In this document: piece by piece, positions 56,701 to 64,000 of the stretch
Layout of the letters: each line of letters opens with the position of its first letter
Position numbering within the stretch: the stretch's first letter is position 1
Assembly (NCBI GenBank): GCA_029834535.1
Contig: JAQMWT010000314.1
Coordinates: 921,661 to 985,660 of the forward strand
DNA length: 64,000 nucleotides
From: Chrysophaeum taylorii
Lineage: Eukaryota > Sar > Pelagophyceae > Pelagomonadales > Pelagomonadaceae
Direction: 5' to 3'
Translations under genes and position numbers: made by a program
The notes under the pieces: generated by a model
Told to the model about the DNA's origin: nothing
Seen by the model: only the letters and a program-made list of their open reading frames with translations
The model's database searches: none

Positions 56701-57244
56701 TTGGTTGTCAGGGAGTTGAAAACTCGACTGTAAAGAGCGAGGCGTCGTCTTCCGACCCAGCCTAGTCAGCCGAAAAGAACTCCGACGCCTCGTCTCCGGG
56801 AAAAAAAGGCCGCGGTCATGCGCGCGTTGTCAGCATCGACAACATCGTTTCGACGGGGCGTGAGAATGGCGCGCTGAAAGAGCCGCCGCGGGTCGTGGAA
56901 ATAGTCTGCGAGGTCGCCGTAGACGGCTTGGAGGATCACTGTCTGGCTCTCGCGCCTACCAGATCCTTACTCTTGTGCCTACCTGGTCCTTACCCTAAAT
57001 CGAGGGACAAACAAACAAACAGACAGACAAACATCTGTCGATTAGTAGTTAGGAGCGCGCTGAAAGAGCCGCCGCGGGTCGTGGAAATAGTCTGCGAGGT
57101 CGCCGTAGACGGCTTGGAGGATCACTGTCTGGCTCTCGCGCCTACCAGATCCTTACTCTTGCGCCTACCTTATCCTTACCCTAAATCGAGGGACAAACAA
57201 ACAAACAAACAGACAGACAAACATCTGTCGATTAGTAGTTAGGA
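53779..57244. repeat. Tandem array of the 1.1 kb repeat (3 full units plus a partial)
   Basis: Units are 53779-54928 (B), 54929-56000 (C), 56001-57054 (D) and a 190-bp 3' end only, 57055-57244 (E). Each full unit starts CAAGTGCAGGCCAGTAAG and ends ATCTGTCGATTAGTAGTTAG. The array is flanked by TTTA repeats on both sides (53757-53778 and 57243-57253). Unit ends contain (GACA)/(AACA)n tracts of varying length. A dispersed copy lies at 28231-29322. No intact long reading frame is shared by all units. Confidence 0.92.
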
Positions 57245-57573
57245 TTTATTTATTCCGGAACGGAACTGGTGGTGGTGGTGACTAATAATAACAACAAACG
57301 GTTCTGATGATGATGACTTCGGAAGGTCAGCGTCGCCTTTCTTTCTTTCTTTCTTTCTCTCTCTCTCCTCCCAGGCACCCCTCCTCCTCTTGGCAGTCGA
57401 CCTTTACACACCAAACAACCCCAACCAAGAGCCGCGATGATGCCGTTGACAATAAGGAGAAATCTCCAGCAGGCAGGCGGCCGGGCGGGAGCGCGCTTTC
57501 TTTCTTACATAAATAAAATAGTGTGAGAAGAATGGGAGCGCGCCTCTATAGAGAGAGAGAGAGAGAGAGTCGT
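57245..57573. other. Spacer with simple repeats
   Basis: (CTTT/CT)n at about 57340-57366 and (GA)n at about 57550-57570, the latter just after the MAPEG stop. No gene. Confidence 0.7.
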
Positions 57574-58197
57574 CTAGTTGAAAGCCTTCATGGCGGCGAC
57601 AACCAGCATACCCTCGAGGGCGTTGGTGGCGAAAGTCGCAAGCATAAAGCCGGGAGCATGCTTGCCGTAGCCCTTTGTATAACCAACGAGGTGCAAGATG
57701 CGGCCGAGGGCGAAGACGCAGGTCAGCACAAACACGGGAAAGGCGAACACCTGCGAGGCGGCGAAAAGCGAGGCGAGAACGATGCCGTAGTTCTCGCACA
57801 TGTGCTGGAGGCTGCGATTGGCGCGGTTGTAAGCACCGATGTCGCCGTCGTTGGCGAAGAGCACGGTCTTGTCCCCGGCCTTGTAGATGAAGGGGTTGCT
57901 GCGGACGTTGCCGGCGTCCACCGTCATGATGCGCTGCTTCCAGACTATAGGAAGCAAGTTCACGACGACGATGCACCGCCCGAGGACGACAAGGGCGAGG
58001 AAAGTCCACTGGAGGTCAGCAGCTTTCAGGCTCTGGATCTTCGCGTCGTACTTGTCCGTCGCGCCAAACTTGTAGATAGCGGACGCGATCCCGACCCCGA
58101 GCAGCAACGGCACCGTCGCGAAGATCACCACCGGTTTGATGTCCGTCTTCGGCTCCTTCACTTCGGGCAGCTTGTCGCCGTTGTCAGACCCCATCAT
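57574..58197 (-). CDS. MAPEG family membrane protein (microsomal GST-like)
   Basis: This 207-residue protein starts at the ATG at 58195-58197. Four transmembrane helices are visible: VVIFATVPLLLGVGIASAIY, LQWTFLALVVLGRCIVVVNL, the pair after NRANRSLQHMCENYGIVLAS, and the last helix. The family signature is the NRANRSLQHMCENY...R region with ALGRILHLVGYTKGYGKHAP. MAPEG proteins are trimeric enzymes of the ER or organelle envelope that use glutathione for conjugation, peroxide reduction or eicosanoid metabolism. It has an extra loop (about 75-110) compared with short MGST forms. Substrate unknown. Confidence 0.82.
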   Translation of the reverse strand: MMGSDNGDKLPEVKEPKTDIKPVVIFATVPLLLGVGIASAIYKFGATDKYDAKIQSLKAADLQWTFLALVVLGRCIVVVNLLPIVWKQRIMTVDAGNVRSNPFIYKAGDKTVLFANDGDIGAYNRANRSLQHMCENYGIVLASLFAASQVFAFPVFVLTCVFALGRILHLVGYTKGYGKHAPGFMLATFATNALEGMLVVAAMKAFN

Positions 58198-59908
58198 GGA
58201 GAATGTTTTGGAACAACTTGGAACGAAGTTGTGGACGGGGGAACAAAAACTGTCCAAAATACTGCTACGTCAGAAGGCGTCACCATCGACCAATGAGATG
58301 CCGAGGAACGGTGTGTTTCCGCAAACCTTTCAACTTGGCTTCAACAACGACCTGCGTCCCCAATAATGGTCTGTTGTCACCGTTCTTGTTGGACTCTGAC
58401 ATATGGCCGCAGTTTGTCCAAGGGCGATCCGCCGCCGGCAATGTGTTTCGTGGCTGGTGCGACAACAACTTGAGGTGGACCATTTTCTTTATCTCGTCGA
58501 GGGACGAACGCCAGGGAACTCCTCCTATGCCCAAGGCATTGCGCACCTGACGGGCGATGGTGATGACAATGACATCAGTCCATCCTCCGAGGAAAGCGGC
58601 AAGCGAGCTGTGGCGCGCGTTTCTTCTGCCTGCTGCGATGGCTTCCGGATGTTCGAGGGGTCGATGATTCCGACGAGTCTCCAAAAGAGGAACGCGTCGC
58701 AAGAATTAACTACCGCCGATTTTTGAAAATCTCGACGAATGCAAATGCCCATGACTCGATTGAAAGGTCGACTGCTAAGAGAGGTGGGTTTTGATGATGA
58801 CTAGATTGACTTCCTCATGCTTTCGCAGTGACGCCTCGGTAAGCTTCCTCGGTTTCGCGTTGGGATTCCCAGACCTCGTGAAGATTTTTTCTCTTCTTGC
58901 ATCTTCTTCATGTAGTCTCCTGTGGTCACGAAAGGAAGGAGCACCGGCGGCATACGATCAACATCATCTCAACAATCGCAGGATCGGCTTTAACGTCGTG
59001 ACGATCCGTGGTGAAAGCGCACTTCTCCCCAGACATCTCTGCTATAGCCGCAGCGTGAGGGGAGCGACACCTTCTTCGGCGAATCGACTGGAAATTTGCC
59101 TCTTGTTCGAAAAAAAAACAGGCGCCCTCGAGTCAGTGCCCGACGAGCAGGCGCCTTCGAGCGACCACAACTGAACTGCTGCGGGCCCCAAGAACGACCA
59201 GCACGAACCTCGGCGCCCGCCGAAAGCGCGAGTCCTCGTTCCAGACCAAGTCATCGACGCACCGACTCGGCCCTCGAGGCTCCACCGAACTATAGACGAC
59301 GAACCTAGGAGCCCTATGTATCCCGCGCCAGCCCAGCGGTCTTCTTCGAACACACACGAGGAAACGAAGGACCCGAGCTGCTGCGGCCGCTGAAAAATAA
59401 AACGACAACATATCGCCGCCGACAAGCATAAATAATACGCTGGCTCGCCAAAGGCACGGCCGCATTCTGTCTGCCCTCGTAGAGGTGGCTTCTTCTTCTT
59501 CTTCTTCTTCGAGGGATACATATCCCAGGATTTAAAAACACGGGCGTTGTTGCGTGTACAATTGTAACGCCAGCCAGCCAACCCACGGCGAGGTTTATGA
59601 GTAATATTTCCGACGTCGAGCATTCATTTGGACGGGACAGATAGTTACCCGCGTGCTGATGGTGACAGACCGGCCTTCAATCGCCCATTCGGTCGTCGTC
59701 CTTGAAACGTCGGGCACGGAGTCCGGGCCCGCATGACCCGCGCCGCGACGAAGGAGTTTCCTTTTGATTTCATTTCGAACGAAAATTCGACTATTGGACG
59801 CAGCAGCTCGCATCATTTCGCGGCGGCGGTACCGCCTGCTCCAACCACAGCGGCGAAAAAGAATACCCAGGGGCGCTGGCCACTCGTGGTGCCGAATCAT
59901 CATCTCGG

Positions 59909-59978
59909 TGACTGAGTGAGTGAGTGACTGAGTGAGTGAGTGAGTGAGTGAGTGAGTGAGTGAGTGAGTGAGTGAGTG
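59909..59978. repeat. (GAGT)n microsatellite
   Basis: About seventeen tetranucleotide units, one of them changed to GACT. Confidence 0.95.
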
Positions 59979-60036
59979 CATGCCCGGCAGACGCCTCGAG
60001 TCGTCGAGCACCAGCCGACTACATCTATTTTGCGAG

Positions 60037-60082
60037 ACACCACCACCACCACCACCACCACCACCACCACCACCACCACCAC
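60037..60082. repeat. (CAC)n microsatellite
   Basis: About fifteen CAC units, followed by (AAAC)n. Confidence 0.95.
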
Positions 60083-60143
60083 AACAAACAAACAAACAAA
60101 AGGCCGACGAGAGAGGAGGAAAGGGAAAAAATGAGAGGACATG

Positions 60144-61592
60144 TCAAGGGAGATCTCTCCGGCTCTCGACGACGGCGACTTCGTCCGCGAGGTTGACGAG
60201 GACGGCTATGGAAGTCATCGCGGCGAGACCGGCGACGACGAGGGTGAGCTCGTAGGGAGAGTCGATCGTGTTGCAATAGGCAGCGAGGGTAACGCAGAGG
60301 AGAATGATGGCCACGTGGGTGAGGAGCTGGACGTGGAAGATGCGTCGCGCGGACGGGTCGGGATCGCGGATAGAGAGATAGGGTTGTTTTCTGAACGTAC
60401 CCCAGTAGGTCCACCAGTGATCGGTCCCGAGGATGTGCGAGAGGTTGTGCGTGAGGCGCTCCAAGGTGAGGCAGGCGATGGCAGTCGCCACGCACAAGCA
60501 GAGCAAGGTGTGGGCGTCGTCGGCGCGCTTCCAGGTGTGGGGTTGGGTGACGAGCATGAGCGTCAGGACGATGCGCACGCAGCTGCCAGCGACAGCCATC
60601 GCGACGTCGAAGAAAAATGCTGCCTCGAGGTATATCCAGGGCCGGAAGAAGCCGCCGACGCGGTAGCAATGTCTCTTGATGGGGACGACGTCGACGTCGA
60701 AGGCGAGCAGCTTCATGTTGAGAACGATGAGAAAGGCGAGGGCTACGGGCAAGATGGCCGTCACCCCCAATCGGGCGGGCGTAATCGTACAGCCCGTCAC
60801 CACCTCGCCAAAGAGGATCAACCGGAGGCAGCCGCGGCGTTCGATGAGGTGGTCCACGTGGACCGGGACGCGGTCTCTCTTCGGAATCCGGAAACAGTTG
60901 TAACCGACGCCGTGAAACGCGGGAATAAAAAGCCCGACGAAAAGGAGCGCCCCCAGCATCCAAACAGGATCAGAGACGCGCGCTGCGACGAGATTTCCCA
61001 CGGCCTCTAAGACGCCGGGGACGACGCCGTGGCGCACCATGTGCGCGCGCGTCGACGGAAGCGACGCGACGACGCGGAAGTACAGAACGCTCATCACTGC
61101 GTGATAGGCGGCCGCCGCGCGCGCAACCGTCTGCGCCGTCGCGACGAACTCGTACCCCCCACCGATCCTCAACCCCGCGCAGCACAGCAAGAACATGAGG
61201 AGTCCCGTACACGCGTACTTGTCCACGAGATTGTCGCAAAAAAACCGACCCGCGTACTGCGTCGTTGACCACCAGCATGCGTAGATGATGCGGTACAGGA
61301 CCACGGCCTCCAGCAAGCTCAGATCACCCGCCTGGTACGCTTCCCCGAGTTTGCCGATGTTCGTCACCAAGATCAGGTCCAAAAACAACTCGCTCCACGT
61401 CACTTTTCGGCCTTTTTCAGCTATACCCTTCGATTCCCGATCCTCGTCGACGTGGTCCCACTTGACCACGCATCGCGGCGCTTGGATGAGCCCCCGCTGC
61501 CACCAGAACGCGTTCTCCTCGTCCGACGACGAATCACAATCCTCCGATCCGCCGCCGCCATCCAACCTGACGCCCTCCTCAACGGCACTCAT
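60144..61592 (-). CDS. LtrA-family multi-pass membrane protein
   Basis: This 482-residue protein starts at the ATG at 61590-61592. The signature VTWSELFLDLILVTNIGKL (64-82) matches the bacterial low-temperature-requirement A motif (V-x-x-x-ELFFDL-x-x-V), and HLIERRGCLRLILFGEVVTG matches the second motif (HF-x-ERFG-x-x-x-I-x-x-GE). About twelve hydrophobic helices follow, with a short loop DHWWTYWGTFRKQPYLSIRD near residue 410. The family is widespread in bacteria and algae; its molecular function is not established. An acidic N-terminal 30 residues faces the cytosol. There is no intron evidence. Confidence 0.82.
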   Translation of the reverse strand: MSAVEEGVRLDGGGGSEDCDSSSDEENAFWWQRGLIQAPRCVVKWDHVDEDRESKGIAEKGRKVTWSELFLDLILVTNIGKLGEAYQAGDLSLLEAVVLYRIIYACWWSTTQYAGRFFCDNLVDKYACTGLLMFLLCCAGLRIGGGYEFVATAQTVARAAAAYHAVMSVLYFRVVASLPSTRAHMVRHGVVPGVLEAVGNLVAARVSDPVWMLGALLFVGLFIPAFHGVGYNCFRIPKRDRVPVHVDHLIERRGCLRLILFGEVVTGCTITPARLGVTAILPVALAFLIVLNMKLLAFDVDVVPIKRHCYRVGGFFRPWIYLEAAFFFDVAMAVAGSCVRIVLTLMLVTQPHTWKRADDAHTLLCLCVATAIACLTLERLTHNLSHILGTDHWWTYWGTFRKQPYLSIRDPDPSARRIFHVQLLTHVAIILLCVTLAAYCNTIDSPYELTLVVAGLAAMTSIAVLVNLADEVAVVESRRDLP

Positions 61593-61736
61593 GCGAAACC
61601 TTTATTACTAACCCTAAGACGTTCGCTCGCGTTTCGAACCCCCATACGACCGTTCCTTCTCATGTCGTTTGTGCGAGAGCTCGGAAAGTAAAAAACAGCG
61701 CTGATTATTATTTCAATAGCGCGAGCTCTAGAAATT

Positions 61737-62546
61737 TTATTGCTGGTCGAACCAGTAGTGGCGGTCGCAGGGCTGAGTGCAGTCGACGGCACTTGGAAGC
61801 TCCGACGGCCTCCTTGCAACGTGCTCCGCAACGTTGGGGTCGAGCGACAGCTTGACGACAGGGTTGTCCTCCAATCCTCTTGCAGCCACATCGCGCGCCA
61901 TCTCGACGTATTTGCGCGACAGTGATTGAGTCGACGCAAAAATAAACCGGGCTTCAGAGGAGAACCTGCCGCACGCTACCGCGGTAACCGCAGTGCCCGT
62001 CGCCCACCTCGTTCTGCCGTCGGCATTCCATTGTCATTTGCTCGTCGTCGATAAGACTGCGCGCATCGCGTCGTCGGCGAAATCTGCGTTGCGTACGATC
62101 CGAAACCTAAGCGGGCAGTTCCGAAGCCGCGACGCCAAGTCAATCCCTGTAGTGCGACGGGGCCAACAGAGGTGGACTACCGAGTCGCCCATTCGCACAT
62201 GCGAACAGAGCGTCGCGTCGGCTTGCGCGGGACCGAGGACAGTTCCTTGACGCGCGCCAAGAGCGACCGCCAACGAGACATATTTGTCCATCCACGCAGG
62301 AGCTCGCTCGCCCGGGATGACGCCTTCGCGATCGAGTGCTGTGGGTAAAAACAAACCCCGACACAAGAGCCCTGTGCATTCGTCGAAGGCGCCGAGTCCA
62401 CACAAATTGCTTGGATTCTTAATATCGGTCGCGTCGCCATAGAGGTCAATCGGGTCGGTACTTCTGACAGGAGTTGGCCTGACCGGCTCTGCATATGGCA
62501 TCACCTCATTGTGTACGCCGTCTTCGTCGTCCTCGTCGTTACGCAC
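61737..62546 (-). pseudogene. Possible HxRxGD glycosyltransferase, split or decayed
   Basis: The upstream frame (62546-62034) reads TDIKNPSNLCGLGAFDECTG, then LGARQGTVLGPAQADATLCS, then HVRMGDSVVHLCWP and FRIVRNADFADDAMRAVLST. H-V-R-M-G-D fits the HxRxGD motif of alpha1,6/O-fucosyltransferase-type folds. After its stop the coding trend continues in other frames (ECRRQNEVGDGHCGYRG; ARFIFASTQSLSRKYVEMAR) and ends ...CDRHYWFDQQ at 61737. Either short introns or indels join these pieces, and no ATG for the first frame was found. Treat as a probable gene with unresolved structure. Upstream, 62547-63176 has no clear gene; (AAAG)n lies at 63093-63115. Confidence 0.4.
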
Positions 62547-63176
62547 TCCGCCGTTGTCCCCGACGGACTTGGCTCGTTTCCTCGCTGCTGGTCGCGGCTG
62601 GAAGAAGGCCCTTCGAGCCTCTGCAGCATCGCCTTTGCTTCAGCTGCCTGCTGCTCCTCAGCACGCTTGTCTCGCGTTCAATCTCTTCTTCGTTGGTACG
62701 GCGCTTTCGCTGCTGAAGGTCCCTCCTCCCCCGGAACGTCGTTCGGGGATCAGTGGCCGGTCGATGTTGCTGCCTATTCTGGCCTCTCATTGGCTGGTGC
62801 TGCCGTGTGGCTAGCTAAACGAACCAACCAGCGTTCAGATGATTAGCTCGAGCTCGCAGGACAAAATCAGGGCCTCGAAATCGTGTGCAACGACGACGAT
62901 CGCGGCGAGCGACGTCCACGCGCCAAACCACGTCGAACATTAGCTCGAAAAAAGTGCACCCATCACGGTATTATAGGCGGCGGGCGGCCGCCAATACCGT
63001 TCGTCTAGTCGTAGATTCTGCAGCAACAATAAATTACAACCGCCTGGTATCTTCTCTTCCAACGCGTGATCGTCACCAAGTCGTCGTCCAGAAAGAAAGA
63101 AAGAAAGAAAGAAAGGAACCGCGACCTTGAGTGGATCCTCGTCGATGTGGAACCGCGTGGCGCTAGCCCTTAAGAA

Positions 63177-64000
63177 TCAGAAGTAATGGTAGTCGTCGTC
63201 GGGGTGCGGAGGGCTGTCCCTGTGTTGCTGGTATTGGAGGTACTTGAGGTATTCAGGTTTCGGGGGCGGGTTGATGTGGGGGTCGTCTCTCAGGTCGGGG
63301 GGGATGGTGGTGATGCGGACTCGGTGGCGCGCAAATTCAATGTCCTTGATCCAGCACTCGTCGATCTGAAGGCCGGGTCGCGGTTGAAGTATCGGCTCCC
63401 TCGGTCCACCGACGCGCATCCTGGGCTCGAGGCCAATATCCGCGTAGTGGAGGTAGGCCGGGACTTTCGCGCCGATGTCGACAAAAGCGGCATACTTTGT
63501 GGTCCTGATGATTGTGGCGTTGTGGACTTTGACATCGATTGCGAAATCCATCAGACCCTTCGAGTTGGTCGCGGAGAGGTAAGCGTCGGTGCGTTCGTAG
63601 GGAATAGCCGAGAGCGACAAAACCTTGCGGTCGACGTCGACAAACTTGACGCATACCGAAAGGGCCTCGCCGCGGCGGAGTGTCCGAGCGTCGACGAATT
63701 CTGAGTCAGATATGTCCTTCGCGTGCACGAAGCCGTCGACTTCCGCGCCAATAGAGACGAACGCACCGTTTTCGCGCGTCTTCTGGACGATTCCCTCGTA
63801 CCACTCCCCCTCAGAAATGCTCGCGAGGGATCGCGTCACGGGCAGCGGCCTGCGCCGGTCCTTTTCCCGCTGTCGCCGGTACATGAGCTGCTGGGCATCG
63901 AGAAGGCTGCGCCTTTTCGTAGCGCGTTCGCTCACGTACGACAGCCGCCGGGTGCGCGCCGCGACGCGGTTCGCCTCGAACGACTCGGGCTCCCGCCACA
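63177..64000 (-). CDS. S1-domain RNA-binding protein, 5' partial
   Basis: The frame is open to the right edge, so the N-terminus is missing; 274 residues including WREPESFEANRVAARTRRLS are visible. Two S1-type OB folds follow: GEWYEGIVQKTRENGAFVSI with GAEVDGFVHAKDISDSEFVD, and KVHNATIIRTTKYAAFVDIG with AKVPAYLHYADIG. The segment VDVDRKVLSLSAIPYE closes the first. The C-terminus is charged and Pro/His-rich. S1 domains bind single-stranded RNA, as in ribosomal protein S1, PNPase and plastid translation factors. An Arg-rich N-terminal part would fit an organellar or ribosomal role, but the missing end prevents a targeting call. Confidence 0.85.
   Translation of the reverse strand, partial: WREPESFEANRVAARTRRLSYVSERATKRRSLLDAQQLMYRRQREKDRRRPLPVTRSLASISEGEWYEGIVQKTRENGAFVSIGAEVDGFVHAKDISDSEFVDARTLRRGEALSVCVKFVDVDRKVLSLSAIPYERTDAYLSATNSKGLMDFAIDVKVHNATIIRTTKYAAFVDIGAKVPAYLHYADIGLEPRMRVGGPREPILQPRPGLQIDECWIKDIEFARHRVRITTIPPDLRDDPHINPPPKPEYLKYLQYQQHRDSPPHPDDDYHYF

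Larger units (their letters stand above)
58198..60143. other. Intergenic, no gene recognised
   Basis: About 1.9 kb with no conserved protein. It contains a (CTT)n run at 59486-59510, (GAGT)n at 59909-59978 and (CAC)n at 60037-60082. Lineage-specific or spliced genes cannot be excluded. Confidence 0.5.

Overview
The window is nuclear DNA from a eukaryotic microalga, most likely a stramenopile (heterokont) with a red-type secondary plastid. Four things point there. The core genes are eukaryotic: histones H4, H2B, H2A and H1, SDA1, GT90 and MAPEG. Introns are very short GT-AG introns of 42 and 54 nt that can be checked against conserved proteins. The YchF leader carries an AFAP motif like the ASAFAP signal of heterokont plastid precursors. 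The left edge holds a large FG-GAP repeat protein of a type common in pelagophyte-like algae. The species assignment is inference. Coding DNA is GC-rich and genes are dense: divergent pairs share 60-97 bp promoters and convergent genes touch or overlap.

Layout. 0-16 kb: FG-GAP protein; small secreted membrane protein; an ethylene-receptor-like hybrid histidine kinase; acidic protein; YchF GTPase/ATPase head-to-head with SDA1; MYND/RING/Sel1 protein; CENPB-HTH-like protein; sulfotransferase. 15.5-20.5 kb: a repeat graveyard with a palindromic MITE-like element, a perfect 15 x 69 bp coding tandem repeat, decayed reading frames and a transposase-like remnant. 20.7-25.7 kb: the most interesting segment, with two STING-like cyclic-dinucleotide-receptor proteins, the second head-to-head with a membrane-anchored RNase T2. 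26-31 kb: a histone cluster (H4, H2B forward; H2A, H1 reverse; no H3), each gene followed by a 16-nt histone-type 3' stem-loop, and interrupted by a copy of a 1.1 kb repeat. 31.5-35.9 kb: a Ty1/copia element with identical 96-bp LTRs but a broken interior. 36.5-53.7 kb: single-copy genes (NC-motif protein, patatin lipase, SUMO-like protein, WH1-like protein kinase, secreted protein, MFS-like transporter, GT90, class 3 lipase, M3 peptidase). 53.8-57.2 kb: a tandem array of the same 1.1 kb repeat. 57.5-64 kb: MAPEG, LtrA-family membrane protein, a possible HxRxGD glycosyltransferase, and an S1-domain protein running off the right edge.

How genes may work together. The two STING-like proteins and the divergent RNase T2 form a plausible nucleotide-signalling or innate-immunity locus. 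Both receptors keep the GLA-x-x-YY helix and a FDIP(S/T)T motif matching the ligand pocket. RNase T2 enzymes release 2',3'-cyclic nucleotides. No cGAS/CD-NTase gene is visible in the window, so any functional link is a hypothesis. The other genes are housekeeping or membrane/secretory genes with no obvious shared pathway.
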